Shown here one piece after another: positions 11,068-21,372 of a stretch of DNA of 64,000 nt (position 1 is its first letter; every line of letters starts with the position of its first letter). The position numbers and the translations under genes are program-made. Where the stretch lies: NCBI RefSeq assembly GCF_963855985.1, contig NC_087095.1:3358001-3422000 (forward strand), read 5' to 3'. The DNA is from Ostrinia nubilalis. Its lineage: Eukaryota; Arthropoda; Insecta; Lepidoptera; Crambidae. Below the pieces are notes generated by a model. The model was not told where the DNA came from, ran no database searches, and saw nothing but the letters and a program-made list of their open reading frames with translations.

Positions 11068-11868
11068 TAGGTAGACCGACGATCTGGTACAGGTCGCAGG
11101 AAGAACCTGGATCGGCAGCGCAGGACCGTTCATTGTGGAAAACCTTGGGGGAGGCTTTTGTCCAGTAGTAGGCGTCATTTGGCTGAAATGAACAATTGCA
11201 CAATAAACATACAAAAGGTGGACTTAATGCTAAGAGCATTCTCAGACAGTCAAATTTAGGTCATGCAGAAAGCTGTGAGTTTGAGCAGGTTAAATAGGAA
11301 TGTCTCAAAATGAAAACAAGCATATCAATTATTTATTTCATCATCATCCAGTCATTTAGTCTCCACTACAGGAGTTAGACCCTCTCCAATTTACCAATTT
11401 ACCAGAAGCAAATGGAGGATTCGACCGCCACTCCCCACACGGGTTAGGGAGGTTTATTTCATTATTTCATTACATTAAATCGTACGAATGGCGTGAAATT
11501 CGCCTTACGCCCCTGAGACATTATCTAATCCCATTATTATTGCCCATAGTTATTGTAATTCTATCGATGTTGAACTTGGAAGGTGTGAGAATCGAAACCG
11601 TCTCTGATTGCGACTACGCCAAATCAAACAGCAAGATTCCAGTGATTAATATTTAAGACTGTTTCTACAGCCCCTGTGCTGTGGTAAAACTTTTTACTAG
11701 GTACATATTTTATTCATTTATTTGATTTTCAACAAACTCAACAAATATCAAAGCAAAATAGTATCATCATTTATCAATAATTCAATATCTTCAATGATAA
11801 TCTAATTAATCATTTGTCTAGACAAGTAATTAACTCACACAACTATACAAATACATCAATTCACTCAC

Positions 11869-12036
11869 CTTCTTCCCCCGAATGACACCAGGTACATAAG
11901 GTTTGACCTCGGGCCGGTCTGGTGTCTCTAGGGCCTGTTTGTTGATGTGTTCTATTAACTTCTTACGGTTTAATGGACCCGTGGGGTCCTTTTCACACTG
12001 ATAGTTGTTCCTCTGGTTCGGTGGGAGAAAATTGTC
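11869..12036 (-). CDS. tmod: Tropomodulin, coding exon 3
   Basis: The exon encodes 56 residues (about 91-146), DNFLPPNQRNNYQCEKDPTG, then PLNRKKLIEHINKQALETPD, then RPEVKPYVPGVIRGKK. It completes the 'DPD|DNFLPPNQR' acidic loop begun by exon 2 and carries the 'PTGPxxRxxLxxHLxxQA' block that is highly conserved in tropomodulins/leiomodins and contributes to tropomyosin and pointed-end actin binding. Acceptor TTTTTCAG, donor AAG|GTGAGT, phase 0. Confidence 0.95.
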
Positions 12037-14252
12037 CTGAAAAACATAAGAAGAAAATTTTGATAATCATATTCTTATAAGAACAGTATTCTGATTTAAG
12101 TTGATGATTAAAAACCACTTCACAGGGCAAATGAGAAAAAGATAAGAAAAATTTCCTACTGCATTTGATTGGTGATGTCATTTTAAGTGATTCTGTCTAA
12201 ATAACAACATTAAATATTTTATTATTCTATCATAATGACAGTAACAAGATAATAACCAGCATTAAGACACTTTTTGTAAACATAATTGATTTATTAGGTA
12301 TGTATTGCCTATTTTGTTGTCATTTATTCATTCCGAACAAAACAACTGCATCAGCATCATCATCAGTTTGCAAATTCATTTGCAATTTTACATTCCTCAT
12401 GAATAAATCAATTGACATTAAAAGAAAGATATTTCTGATAATTTGATAAATGAAGTAAATTGAACAGTTTTATCAGTAGCAAACATTAACTATCTACTTT
12501 ATTAATAACGATAAACTTGCACCAAAGCTGATAATATCAAGGACTATATCAACTTCAATAATGCTAAACAACATAAAAACAATTTTGAAATCTGTAATAA
12601 GGAAAAATATGTTGCAGTTATTATTTTTAACTGTCTGAGTCACTAAGGACAGTAATATAATAATTATATGTGCTCATTTGTATTAATAAATACATTTTCT
12701 TTAACATTGGAAATAAATGAATAGTTGTATTGTTTACACAAAAATAATTTGCAATGATTAAGACAGACATTAAATAATAGACAGTCAAACTATTTGATGA
12801 GCATTAACACTATATTACCTTTGGTTTCAAGTAAGCATATTTTTTTAGAATAATTAATATGACAGCTTGATGAAGACAACTTTAATATTTACACATTATG
12901 TAGACAACTAAGGCTATAAATGGGTTTATAAATTTCTCATCATCTAACCAAATGCAAATGCTGACCTCTTACTTAGCATCAAGTTTTATTAAAGAACAAC
13001 TTATGTAAATTAAGCGTATTCAGTACAGTTGTGTGCGGTTATTGGTGCATTAAAGTGAAATATGTACTAAAAACTACTTAGGAAAGTTAAGTGTACATTA
13101 TGTTTGCAATTAATTATGTGCAAATACCTATTTCATAATTTGGTTAATAGCTCACAGTTGTTGCTTTACTTACATAATATTATTTGGGTCAAAATATTGT
13201 TGTAATTGGACACAGTGAAATTTTGACAAAAGCATTAAGTTTAGTAACATAACAGCATTTTGTAGTACACAATTAATTGTTACATAAATAGTTTTGACAT
13301 ATTAAAATACTAGGCTAAATAAGAGTTTATCTACAACAAGCAAAAGGTTAAATTTAATGGAGTAAGTAGCTAACTTTATGGCATTAAATGAAAACAGTGT
13401 AGGTCCTACATAGATGAAAAGATGATATTTTCCGGCTCACAGCCTGACTGCACTGATCATCAGTGCTGACAGAATCGAAACGGACGGGAATAGTGAAGCA
13501 AGACTGTCCAAGCAAATGCTATTTTATTCACTTTCGGAAATAAGCCAGCATCAAAATGTGATTTTGAGTCCCACTTAGTAGCCAGCTATGAAATGGTCCA
13601 GGGGCATAATGAATATGTCAACGTTTACAATAAATGGCTTTACTATTCCATCCTTATTATTCTTAAGAGCCATACTTCTGAGTGCACGTAAAATAATTAT
13701 TTTACCACACCAGCAAGGTCTCGCCATTGTAGCAATACAACACATGCTTGCGACCTTCAGCCTATTCATCGCTGGCTGGCAATTTAACAGATGACTACAA
13801 CGTAATGTATGAAGGCTCTTACGTGATAATTTGAATCTCATGACTGTGCTATTTGATTGACTTGTTTATTTGAAGCAACTCTAGTCTTATAAGATGATAT
13901 GTGTAAATGCATTTAAATCAATATTTGCATTAGATTCTTATGAGTTTCAGAAAATATAAACAGGAAAACAAAAAACTTTGATGGATATTCATAAAAAAAC
14001 TTAAGGAAAAAGGCCAGGATTTCTAAGAATATTGAAGAGGAAATTTCTAATTTAATAGTTTTATCATGTCTTCAAGTTTCCCTACATTACAAGATTGTAA
14101 ATCTCATAACCTCAATCATATAACTTCTTGATTACTTACCTATTTGATTGTTAGGTATTTTGTCTGTCAATTTGAGAAACTTTTCCAATATTAAGGTGCT
14201 TCAAGCTTAGGTTATGAGAATTTCTAGACAAGCAAAGAAAGAGTCAACTTAC
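12037..14252. other. tmod intron 2, no gene seen
   Basis: 2.2 kb of AT-rich intron. I see no coding segment, TIR pair or SINE head in it. Confidence 0.6.
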
Positions 14253-14405
14253 GTCTGGGTCTACTTCTTTGGCCAACATTGTGAGTTCCTCTTGCGTGAG
14301 TTTCGACAGGAGTTCGTCCACATCCACCTCGTCATAGGAGGAGAGCTCCCGCCCAAACAGCTTGGCCGGTGTCGTCATGGTAGTCGTCTTTGTAGTAGAC
14401 GACTT
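14253..14405 (-). CDS. tmod: Tropomodulin, coding exon 2
   Basis: The exon encodes 51 residues (about 40-90): KSSTTKTTTMTTPAKLFGRE, then LSSYDEVDVDELLSKLTQEE, then LTMLAKEVDPD. The 'VDELLSKLTQEELxxLxxEVDPD' block is the first tropomyosin-binding helix of tropomodulins. Acceptor TTTGCAG, donor GAC|GTAAGT, phase 0. The Met at codon 10 (14378-14376) could start a shorter isoform from a promoter nearer to this exon, and the Thr-rich leader here continues the Thr-rich end of exon 1. Confidence 0.95.
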
Positions 14406-15877
14406 CTGCAAAACGAAACACCGCACTCAGAGATCGATCTTGATTTTGACACTTGGTGGAAACTTTTGGCGTTTTGGATCACAATTTTCAGTCTTTAGGT
14501 GAATTAGGTATTAGTTTAATCTTACACTGGGTTACTTTAAAAACACAAGGGATTATTGCAAGTTCCAAAGAAATCAGATTACAAGATTACGGATTTTGAC
14601 AACCAAGTTTCGGCGTTCACCACACCCACATTTTTAATTGATCGACCGATTTATTACGTCACAACAACTGCAATGGTAACTTTCTGTAATTATTTAACAC
14701 CGGATTTGTTTAATCAAAACTGAAACCAGTTTTTCTTACACGAGAAACTTTAGCAAGTTGTATTCCAACACACGACCGTAAATTGCAGCGCCACGAACGC
14801 CCCCTACGAATGACAGTTCCAAACTAAACAATAAATGGAAAGAGTAGGACAGAGGTATACGATTACCATAAAAGGTGTAAAAGAGATAGCCATAGTTAGA
14901 GAGGGGACCGATGAGTCGGCCGACGGCTGCCGACGGTAACTTGAGGGTCATACCGGTTTCTTAGCGAGGCAAAAGATAAATATTATTTTCTAGCATGACA
15001 ACAGAACACAGAACAAATACATTGAAACAAAGTTGGAAAATACAATCACGTAAATTTAGATTTCCGTACACACAATTTTGAGACAATGTCCAGTTGTAAG
15101 GTAACTTCCTTTTTTATGGTTTCTTCCCAAACCGGAAGTGATAGACTGGACTCCCAAACCCAATCGCAGACGCAGTTACAAAGTTCCAAAAATGTTCATC
15201 TATAAATATTCAGTCTTCTTAATTAATTTTCTTGTACGGTTATAATAACATTAAGATGTCTTACTAAGAAGACCACTACATTAACGCAGTGAGACTAACG
15301 CCATACATAATTTAATCAATAACTTACGTATTATGAATCCTGGTTTTCCCAGGTTACCTATCTGGCTACTAAGTTTACTGAACTTACACATTCCTAACTA
15401 CCCTACGAAACATGCCATTACTATTAAATTGTAAACAATGACAAAATGGTGTCATTTTCCTCGGTCAGACTGCAGTGGCTCTATAAAAGGATGATTACGC
15501 AATAGATATCATGCCTCGCCTACCTAATGGTTGCTGTTATTGAACCCGTGACCTTTTTAATAATAGCGAGCATTGTGTGGCACCGCACCGTTACTATTCT
15601 GATAGTTGACCGCTTACTTAATACAATTCTTACTAGGTACGAAGTAGCTATAAATATTACAAAACCTGTGTGTAGAAAGGCAATGACTAAGTAATGATAT
15701 TATTTATCAATGAAATGGGTAGGTATGTAGGTACGTACGTGTCTAAATACACTAACTACTTAATGTGGTTTCCCAGTAGCGTGTTCTGTGTTTGGTGGTA
15801 AATAAGTATCGTAGGTATTTTGACACAAAGCATACCTACAGTTACAAAACTCGATACAAGTTGTTGGGTTAAGGTCT

Positions 15878-16123
15878 TGTGGCGACACGCCCACTACAAA
15901 CTAGTGACCAACAGATGGCGCTGTCACTACTTCACTATGGCACACTCCGTCGCTCATACAAACCTGCATCGCGGTGACGGAGTTTTATATCCTGCCAAGT
16001 ATATATAGACAAACCAAGATGGTGTAAATTGGACCTTGGTCCCCGAGCACAACACCCGCTCGGAAGGAAGCACTAACATCTAGCTTCCTTATTGTGGATG
16101 AACAATGAACATCATATCCCACA
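15878..16123 (+). repeat. 5' LTR of the miniature element
   Basis: 246 bp, TG...CA ends, with a TATA-like TATATATAG inside. It is identical to the 3' LTR except for a 7 bp tandem duplication (AATGAAC) near its end, so the insertion is young. Confidence 0.92.
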
Positions 16124-16124
16124 T

Positions 16125-16142
16125 TGGTGACCCCGACGTGAT
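16125..16142 (+). promoter_or_regulatory. Primer-binding site for tRNA-Trp
   Basis: TGGTGACCCCGACGTGAT, one base after the 5' LTR, is the exact 18-base complement of the CCA-ending 3' end of animal tRNA-Trp. Minus-strand cDNA synthesis would start here. Confidence 0.85.
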
Positions 16143-16513
16143 GTGAGACGCAACTTCCATCACCACCATCTTCGGCATCAGCCTCCGCCATCCTCACCAT
16201 CTCCGCCACTCCGTCATCAGCTCCAGTCTTCAACAAGCCAGCATCCAGCCTTCAGGGACCATCGCAGATCGCAACCGACCTTCCTGGTTCCTCGGCAGCA
16301 AGCAACCGTCACTTCACTGGTCACGGGTACAGCTCTGGCCCAGCTCCACGCCCGACCATCGAAGACGCCTCCGCTCACTATCCCGACTCACCGTGGATAG
16401 AGCACCGCAACCTGCTCGTCTCGACTCACCGCAGATTTGAGCACACTGGCACTTTACGCTCATCACGCACAGACTGCTGAGCTCATCCTGACGTCATCCA
16501 CCTCCGGTTCTTC

Positions 16514-16523
16514 CGGGGGGAGT
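16514..16523 (+). promoter_or_regulatory. Polypurine tract
   Basis: CGGGGGGAGT lies just upstream of the 3' LTR (16526), the position of the plus-strand primer in LTR retroelements. Confidence 0.65.
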
Positions 16524-16525
16524 GG

Positions 16526-16764
16526 TGTGGCGACACGCCCACTACAAACTAGTGACCAACAGATGGCGCTGTCACTACTTCACTATGGCACACTCCGTCG
16601 CTCATACAAACCTGCATCGCGGTGACGGAGTTTTATATCCTGCCAAGTATATATAGACAAACCAAGATGGTGTAAATTGGACCTTGGTCCCCGAGCACAA
16701 CACCCGCTCGGAAGGAAGCACTAACATCTAGCTTCCTTATTGTGGATGAACATCATATCCCACA
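16526..16764 (+). repeat. 3' LTR of the miniature element
   Basis: 239 bp, same sequence as the 5' LTR without the 7 bp AATGAAC duplication. It is followed directly by the target copy GGTCT. Confidence 0.92.
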
Positions 16765-18251
16765 GGTCTTAACCGTCACGTTTGTGAAATAGAAAGGGCA
16801 GCATTGCTGATTCTATTTCAATATCTCCTTAACCTTATGAATTGTTGAACCTAACATATTTTATGTCAATTTGAAGTTATACTTATGTATTTTTATCCGC
16901 CTCTCTGTATTCCAGTTACATAGTAGGACCACGTGTCTCAGATTCAGAGAGTTAGATTCCCAGTCGGGGAATCTTATCGGCTTAAATAATAGTGTAGGGC
17001 TTTCTTGGTTTGCTTGGTGGCTAAGCCAAGCTAGCTACCACCATATTACCTGAGTTTCAGAAGATAAAACTAAGCTTAGTTCCTCGACTGTACTTACTTG
17101 ATCCCAGGTAAAGTTCGCTACCAAAATTGATAAATCATATTTCTATTATGGGACTGGAGATGAGGTGAACTCAGTAACTCACCTCCAGAAAGATTATTTA
17201 ACAAAGGTAGAGCACTCAAAGGTGATCCTTTAAATAAAAGATGAAAATAACTAGAACTTAGACTTCAACATCACCTGTACAAACTAAACCATGTGATTAT
17301 GATAAGGCTGTTGCATGTTTAGAAAACATACACTAAAACAATAGATGGCACAGAACAAGTTACAAAAAGCACAACAATTAACACGATCTGTACACAGATT
17401 TCAGAATCATGTTCGTAAAGGAGAAAGTAATGTATGTTACTATCTATTGTTTGAGAAATAATTGTGGAATCTTTCATGGGAGATCTTCTAAATGGAGCTA
17501 TTCATTTCTTAATTGTCTGTTTCAATGATATCCTCAATTAACTTAATGAAGATCTACAAATAAACCAATTAATTATGATTTGGACATGACGTAGAAGACA
17601 AGTCTTCCCTAAATAAGTGAGCGTCTATAAATAGATATTTCTTATTTCCGAAAAAGCGATCGGACCGACTACTTACCTAGTTTGGAACTGCAACTAGGTA
17701 CTTTAAGTGTTAAATCTTTCATCAAATCAGCATTCAAACTAGGTAGTAAAGTAATTTTTAGAGTGTCTGTCGCATATTAAAGTATTCATAATTCAAATTC
17801 AACAAGAAACATGTGACTGATAGGAGTCACAAGCTGATAATAGGAACGATTAAACCACTGATGTTATCGTACCGTTAGTGATTGATTCAAATCGATAAAC
17901 AGTTGTTCCTGTTGATGACACGGCTGCACTCGGCCGACCGCTGGCCGATCGCCAGTCGGCTATAATTGGTGGTCGCTAAATCAGATACAAGCGGTATTAT
18001 TAGCTGACCACTCGGCCACTGGCCTTCCTCACAATGCAATTCCGGTAAAAAGTTATCGGTATCACTGCAAGCGCACTTGGACTTGACCTCGCATAGATTT
18101 TTTGGAATCGGTCAAGAACCTCTTTCTTGCCAACCTAAACTTATTGAAGTCTGGCCGAATTATGAAAAAAAACTGCGATTTTGTCATTTTGATGGCTTCA
18201 TTCATTTTGGTTTTGTGTTTGTCAGGGTAATGGCGAATTTTTACTAAAGCC

Positions 18252-18507
18252 ATGTCTTTGCCATACGGCCCACCTCAAGCCGTCTCACCCTTAATCCGAG
18301 GGGTGAGGTTCGCTTTGCTTCTGGCTGGCATAATATATGCCCAGGGGAAGCAAAGACTGTACAACTCCATGGAAGCTTCTTACCGGGAAGAAGAAGCCCG
18401 AAAGAAGGTCATTCGCGACAAGCAGATGGCTATCTTGAAAGCGAAAATCGCTGCCGAGGAGAAAGAGGCAGTGCGGTTGTTGGAGACTGGAAAATTGTTC
18501 GATACAG
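18252..18507 (+). CDS. ATP5ME: Mitochondrial ATP synthase subunit e, exon 1
   Basis: The exon encodes 85 residues plus the first base of codon 86, starting MSLPYGPPQAVSPLIRGVRF. Subunit e is a small inner-membrane protein of the Fo part of F1Fo-ATP synthase that helps dimerise the complex and shape cristae. Visible here are the short 'VSPLIRxxRFALLLAGIIYA' membrane helix (residues ~11-30, with a small-residue face), then 'KQRLY' and a long charged coiled-coil (REEEARKKVIRDKQMA, AKIAAEEKEAVRL) as in insect and vertebrate family members. The start is AAGCC-ATG. The exon ends GATACAG|GTGTGA. Reading on past this donor gives a short intronic tail to a TAA at 18537-18539. The gene lies inside tmod intron 1 on the opposite strand. 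Confidence 0.92.
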
Positions 18508-18930
18508 GTGTGAAATTGTTTGTAACGATTGCTCTGTAATGACTGTACTGGTACTGTTATCGTAGTTGACCTAGTAGCTCAATTTAAATGTACCTACAAT
18601 GTAGTAACTTGTTCGATAAGAAAGTAGTGCAGCCAAATAAATAATTTAGGTACGTTTTTTAAGTCAGTATCGTACCTAGGTACTTGATTAGTAATTAAAC
18701 TAGACCAACAACCAAGTCAGCCAACGAGCACGAAGTTTTTAGCTCTACGATCGAGAGTTTGTTCATATTTCTTCAGTTGAGATTATCATAGTAATAACAG
18801 TCATCATCGTCTTTCAAACTTTGTCACGCTTATTGATTGTTTGATATTATCCTAACCACATATTGTTCGAGCATTCTATTTTATTTACATTATATTTAAG
18901 TAATTTGTCTTATAAGTAAAATCTTTGCAG

Positions 18931-18977
18931 GACCCGGTGGAGGTGGTGGTGGTGGAAGTGGTGGTTCTGGCTGCTAG
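18931..18977 (+). CDS. ATP5ME: ATP synthase subunit e, exon 2 (Gly-rich tail)
   Basis: After acceptor TTTGCAG the frame continues in phase 1 from exon 1: the joined end reads LFDTG-PGGGGGGGSGGSGC and stops at TAG (18975-18977). The predicted protein is 100 residues. The tail (Pro, then mostly Gly with Ser, final Cys) is not part of the subunit e core and would face the intermembrane space if topology is as in known complexes. The intron is 423 bp. I infer this exon from splice signals and frame; transcript data were not available. Confidence 0.75.
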
Positions 18978-19443
18978 AAATTGATGCTTACTCCAATGAT
19001 ATTACTATTACAATATTTAATTTAATTAGGAAAAATTTGAAATGTAAAATTTTCAGCAAATTAAACCAAACGTAAAAAACAATAGTTGTAAGTTATTTAT
19101 TTCCTAAAATTATCTTTGTATAAATAAGTATTTCTGTTTGTTACGAGTACAAATATACACAGAGTAGATAACTTTCCCTGCAGGTAGTTTGAAAGTAGTA
19201 CAATGCAAGAGAAGCGAATTTTCTCCATTCCCAGTGACATTAACGCGCTCTCATGGTGTTTGACGAGTCAACAAATGAATGACACTCAAAGCAAAATAAT
19301 GTGCAATAACTTACACACGGCATGGTTCAAAGTTCCGGTTTTAAGTTATAAAATGACCATGATGGCCCATTCAAAGTCAAAAATGATTGCGTTGCGGTAA
19401 ACGAAACGTAGGTATAAGTAGATACTTAATGTTTTTCTCCACG

Positions 19444-19497
19444 ACGTTGGGAGTTCCGATTTATGATATTAGTTACATAAATCGGAACTCCCAACGT
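19444..19497. repeat. Perfect 22 bp hairpin
   Basis: ACGTTGGGAGTTCCGATTTA plus TG pairs perfectly with the downstream mirror, leaving a 10-base loop (ATATTAGTTA). The second hairpin follows 6 bases on. Could be a tiny transposon derivative or a structured RNA. Confidence 0.75.
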
Positions 19498-19503
19498 ATA
19501 ACG

Positions 19504-19540
19504 TATTTAGTAAAATATGAACTACCTATTTTACTAAATA
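19504..19540. repeat. Perfect 14 bp hairpin
   Basis: TATTTAGTAAAATA mirrors TATTTTACTAAATA across a 9-base loop. It is adjacent to the hairpin at 19444-19497. Confidence 0.7.
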
Positions 19541-19824
19541 GCAGCTATTTTCTAAAATAACATCCTATATTATTATGGCTTGAATGTTAAAATTACTTTC
19601 TACAACAGCCCTTCCACAGAGCACGTAAAGCCCTTCAAATTAAAGATAACGTTATATTCCGGTAATTATCTACCGATATTACCGGTATCACTACAACTCT
19701 ACAAAATATTTTGAAACAATTAACTGAAAAATATTGGCTTGATTTGAATTTTTTCTGGTACTGGTGGTTGAGAAATAACTAATTTTCTTATCGGCTTTAT
19801 GCGGTTTCGCTTAGAACTTTTACA

Positions 19825-20046
19825 ATGACCGAAATACTAATTCGTTGCGTATCTCGTCTCGTCAATCAAGTTGCAAAGCAATCTCGCTTTCTACAGAGAC
19901 AGAGTTTTACGTATTTCAAACGCGTCCTTTGTAGAAACTTCAAAAGCGTACAAACAAAACGTGAAAGTCCAACAGAAACTGATGTAACATACCTACCACG
20001 TTTAAGGGAAATGGCAACTTTTCTAACAAATAAAGCCAAACATTAA
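19825..20046 (+). CDS. Hypothetical 73-residue ORF
   Basis: The ORF starts MTEILIRCVSRLVNQVAKQS and ends YLPRLREMATFLTNKAKH before TAA. The first ~40 residues are rich in Arg/Lys and hydrophobics with a single acidic residue, like a mitochondrial presequence; ACA-ATG is an acceptable start context. I do not recognise the family. It lies between the hairpins and the foldback element, about 850 bp past the ATP synthase gene. It could be a real small gene, a terminal exon, or chance. Confidence 0.3.
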   Translation: MTEILIRCVSRLVNQVAKQSRFLQRQSFTYFKRVLCRNFKSVQTKRESPTETDVTYLPRLREMATFLTNKAKH

Positions 20047-20688
20047 TCAACTGGGGTTTGTTGACTAAGTACACCAATTCTTTCTTGCCCAGATATACAG
20101 GGTGTCCCAAAAACAATGGATAACCCTGTAACCATCGATAGGCCTTGCCACGGTCTCCCTAACGTCCAATTTTGACCCCAGTAAAAATATCACCGTTTTC
20201 AAGATTTTTAAGTTTTTGTGCATTTTTAGAAAATTGCCACCTGCGATTACTTTTTCTCATGCCATTTCTACAAATGAGGATACATTTCAATCTAGTTTTT
20301 TTCCTTATCACAAGGGATAGTTGGGCTATCAAAAGAAAATATTAAAGTTCAACAAACTAGTTTAAAAGTATGAAAATTTTAAGAAATTGCAGAGAAGAAG
20401 GAAAAATTAATTCATTGTCTTGCACTTTTGATCAGCCATCGTGTAAAAAAAATGTAGGAAGACCATCGTGCCCATTACCTTAAAAACTTCCTTGGTTAAT
20501 TGAGATTTTAGAAAGGTATCACAAGCCTATGTGTTCTGTAATATTTTTATCTTATGGCTACTTGAATAGCAACTAGTATGAAAACTGCAAAAATGAGTTT
20601 TTCTCGTAATAGTTAAACTAGGACTGCATAGTGGCATTAAATACAAATGGATAATTTTTAGCGTAGGAATTTTAATATAGCAACATTT

Positions 20689-20900
20689 AATCATCATCAT
20701 CATCATCATTTCAGCCATAGGACGTCCACTGCTGAACATAGGCCTGTACCCCAATGATTTTCATAATGACCGCTTGGTAGCGGCCTGCATCCAGCACCTT
20801 CCTGCTTACCTTTATGAGGTCGTCGGTCCACTTTGTAGGTGGACGTCCTACGATGCACTTTCCGGTACGTAGCCTCCACTTGAACCCTGTTGCCCCATTG
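20689..20900 (-). mobile_element. RTE 3' end inside left foldback arm
   Basis: (CATCAT)n at 20689-20708 followed by TTTCAGCCATAGGACGTCCA is the antisense of the RTE stop and tail. It mirrors 21165-21372. Confidence 0.8.
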
Positions 20901-21039
20901 GCCGTCCGTTCTGCGTTTTTGTGATTACTTAATTTTTGTTTTAAACCTTATAAATGTGCCTATAGACAGATACCCGTGATAATACACGGCTCGGAAACGT
21001 GGATTTTTTGGACAGCGTGCTATGGAAGGGGCTATGCTC

Positions 21040-21372
21040 GGGTTTCTTTACGAAATCGTATCAAAAATTAGGAGATCCGTAAACGACCTAAAGTCGCTGA
21101 CATACCTCGACGGATCAGCAAGCTGAAGTGGCAATGGGCAGGGCACAGTAGTTTGCAGAACTGAGGCAGCAGGGTTAAAGTGGAGTCTACGTACCGGAAA
21201 GCGCATCGTAGGACGTCCACCTACAAAGTGGACCGACGACCTCATAAAGGTAAGCAGGAAGGTGCTGGATGCAGGCCGCTACCAAGCGGTCATTATGAAA
21301 ATCATTGGGGTACAGACCTATGTTCAGCAGTGGACGTTCTATGGCTGAAATGATGATGATGATGATGATGAT
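21040..21372 (+). mobile_element. RTE 3' end inside spacer and right foldback arm
   Basis: It contains degenerate 'IRRSVNDLKSLTY' and 'KLKWQWAGH' like text, then GRPPTKWTDDLIK, and ends TYVQQWTFYG-stop and (GATGAT)n. That is the canonical C-terminus of RTE-clade ORF2. It is frame-broken. Confidence 0.82.

Larger units (their letters stand above)
10692..11192 (+). mobile_element. RTE-clade LINE 3' end, interrupted by a MITE
   Basis: The left piece (10692-10741) reads WRPRAERRRVSRSPT, and the right piece (from 11070) continues with the TDDLVQVAGRTW block. It ends at the family's usual stop, followed by GAAATGAAC. This is the conserved C-terminus of RTE ORF2. A TA-flanked MITE (10742-11067) splits it. 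Confidence 0.8.
15878..16764 (+). mobile_element. Miniature LTR retrotransposon (TRIM-like), TSD GGTCT
   Basis: The whole element is 887 bp: two LTRs around a 402 bp interior with no gag-pol. The 5 bp duplication GGTCT lies at 15873-15877 and 16765-16769. LTRs start TGTGG and end CCACA. A primer-binding site follows the 5' LTR and a purine tract precedes the 3' LTR. The interior is C-rich with a His/Pro-rich frame that resembles no known protein. It needs proteins supplied in trans. It is either a TRIM or a deleted copy of a larger tRNA-Trp-primed element. Confidence 0.9.

Noticed and set aside
16143..16400. His/Pro/Ser-rich 85-codon ORF inside the TRIM-like element
   Set aside because: Composition follows the C-rich interior DNA; no gag motif such as a CCHC knuckle. 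Kept only as part of the element.
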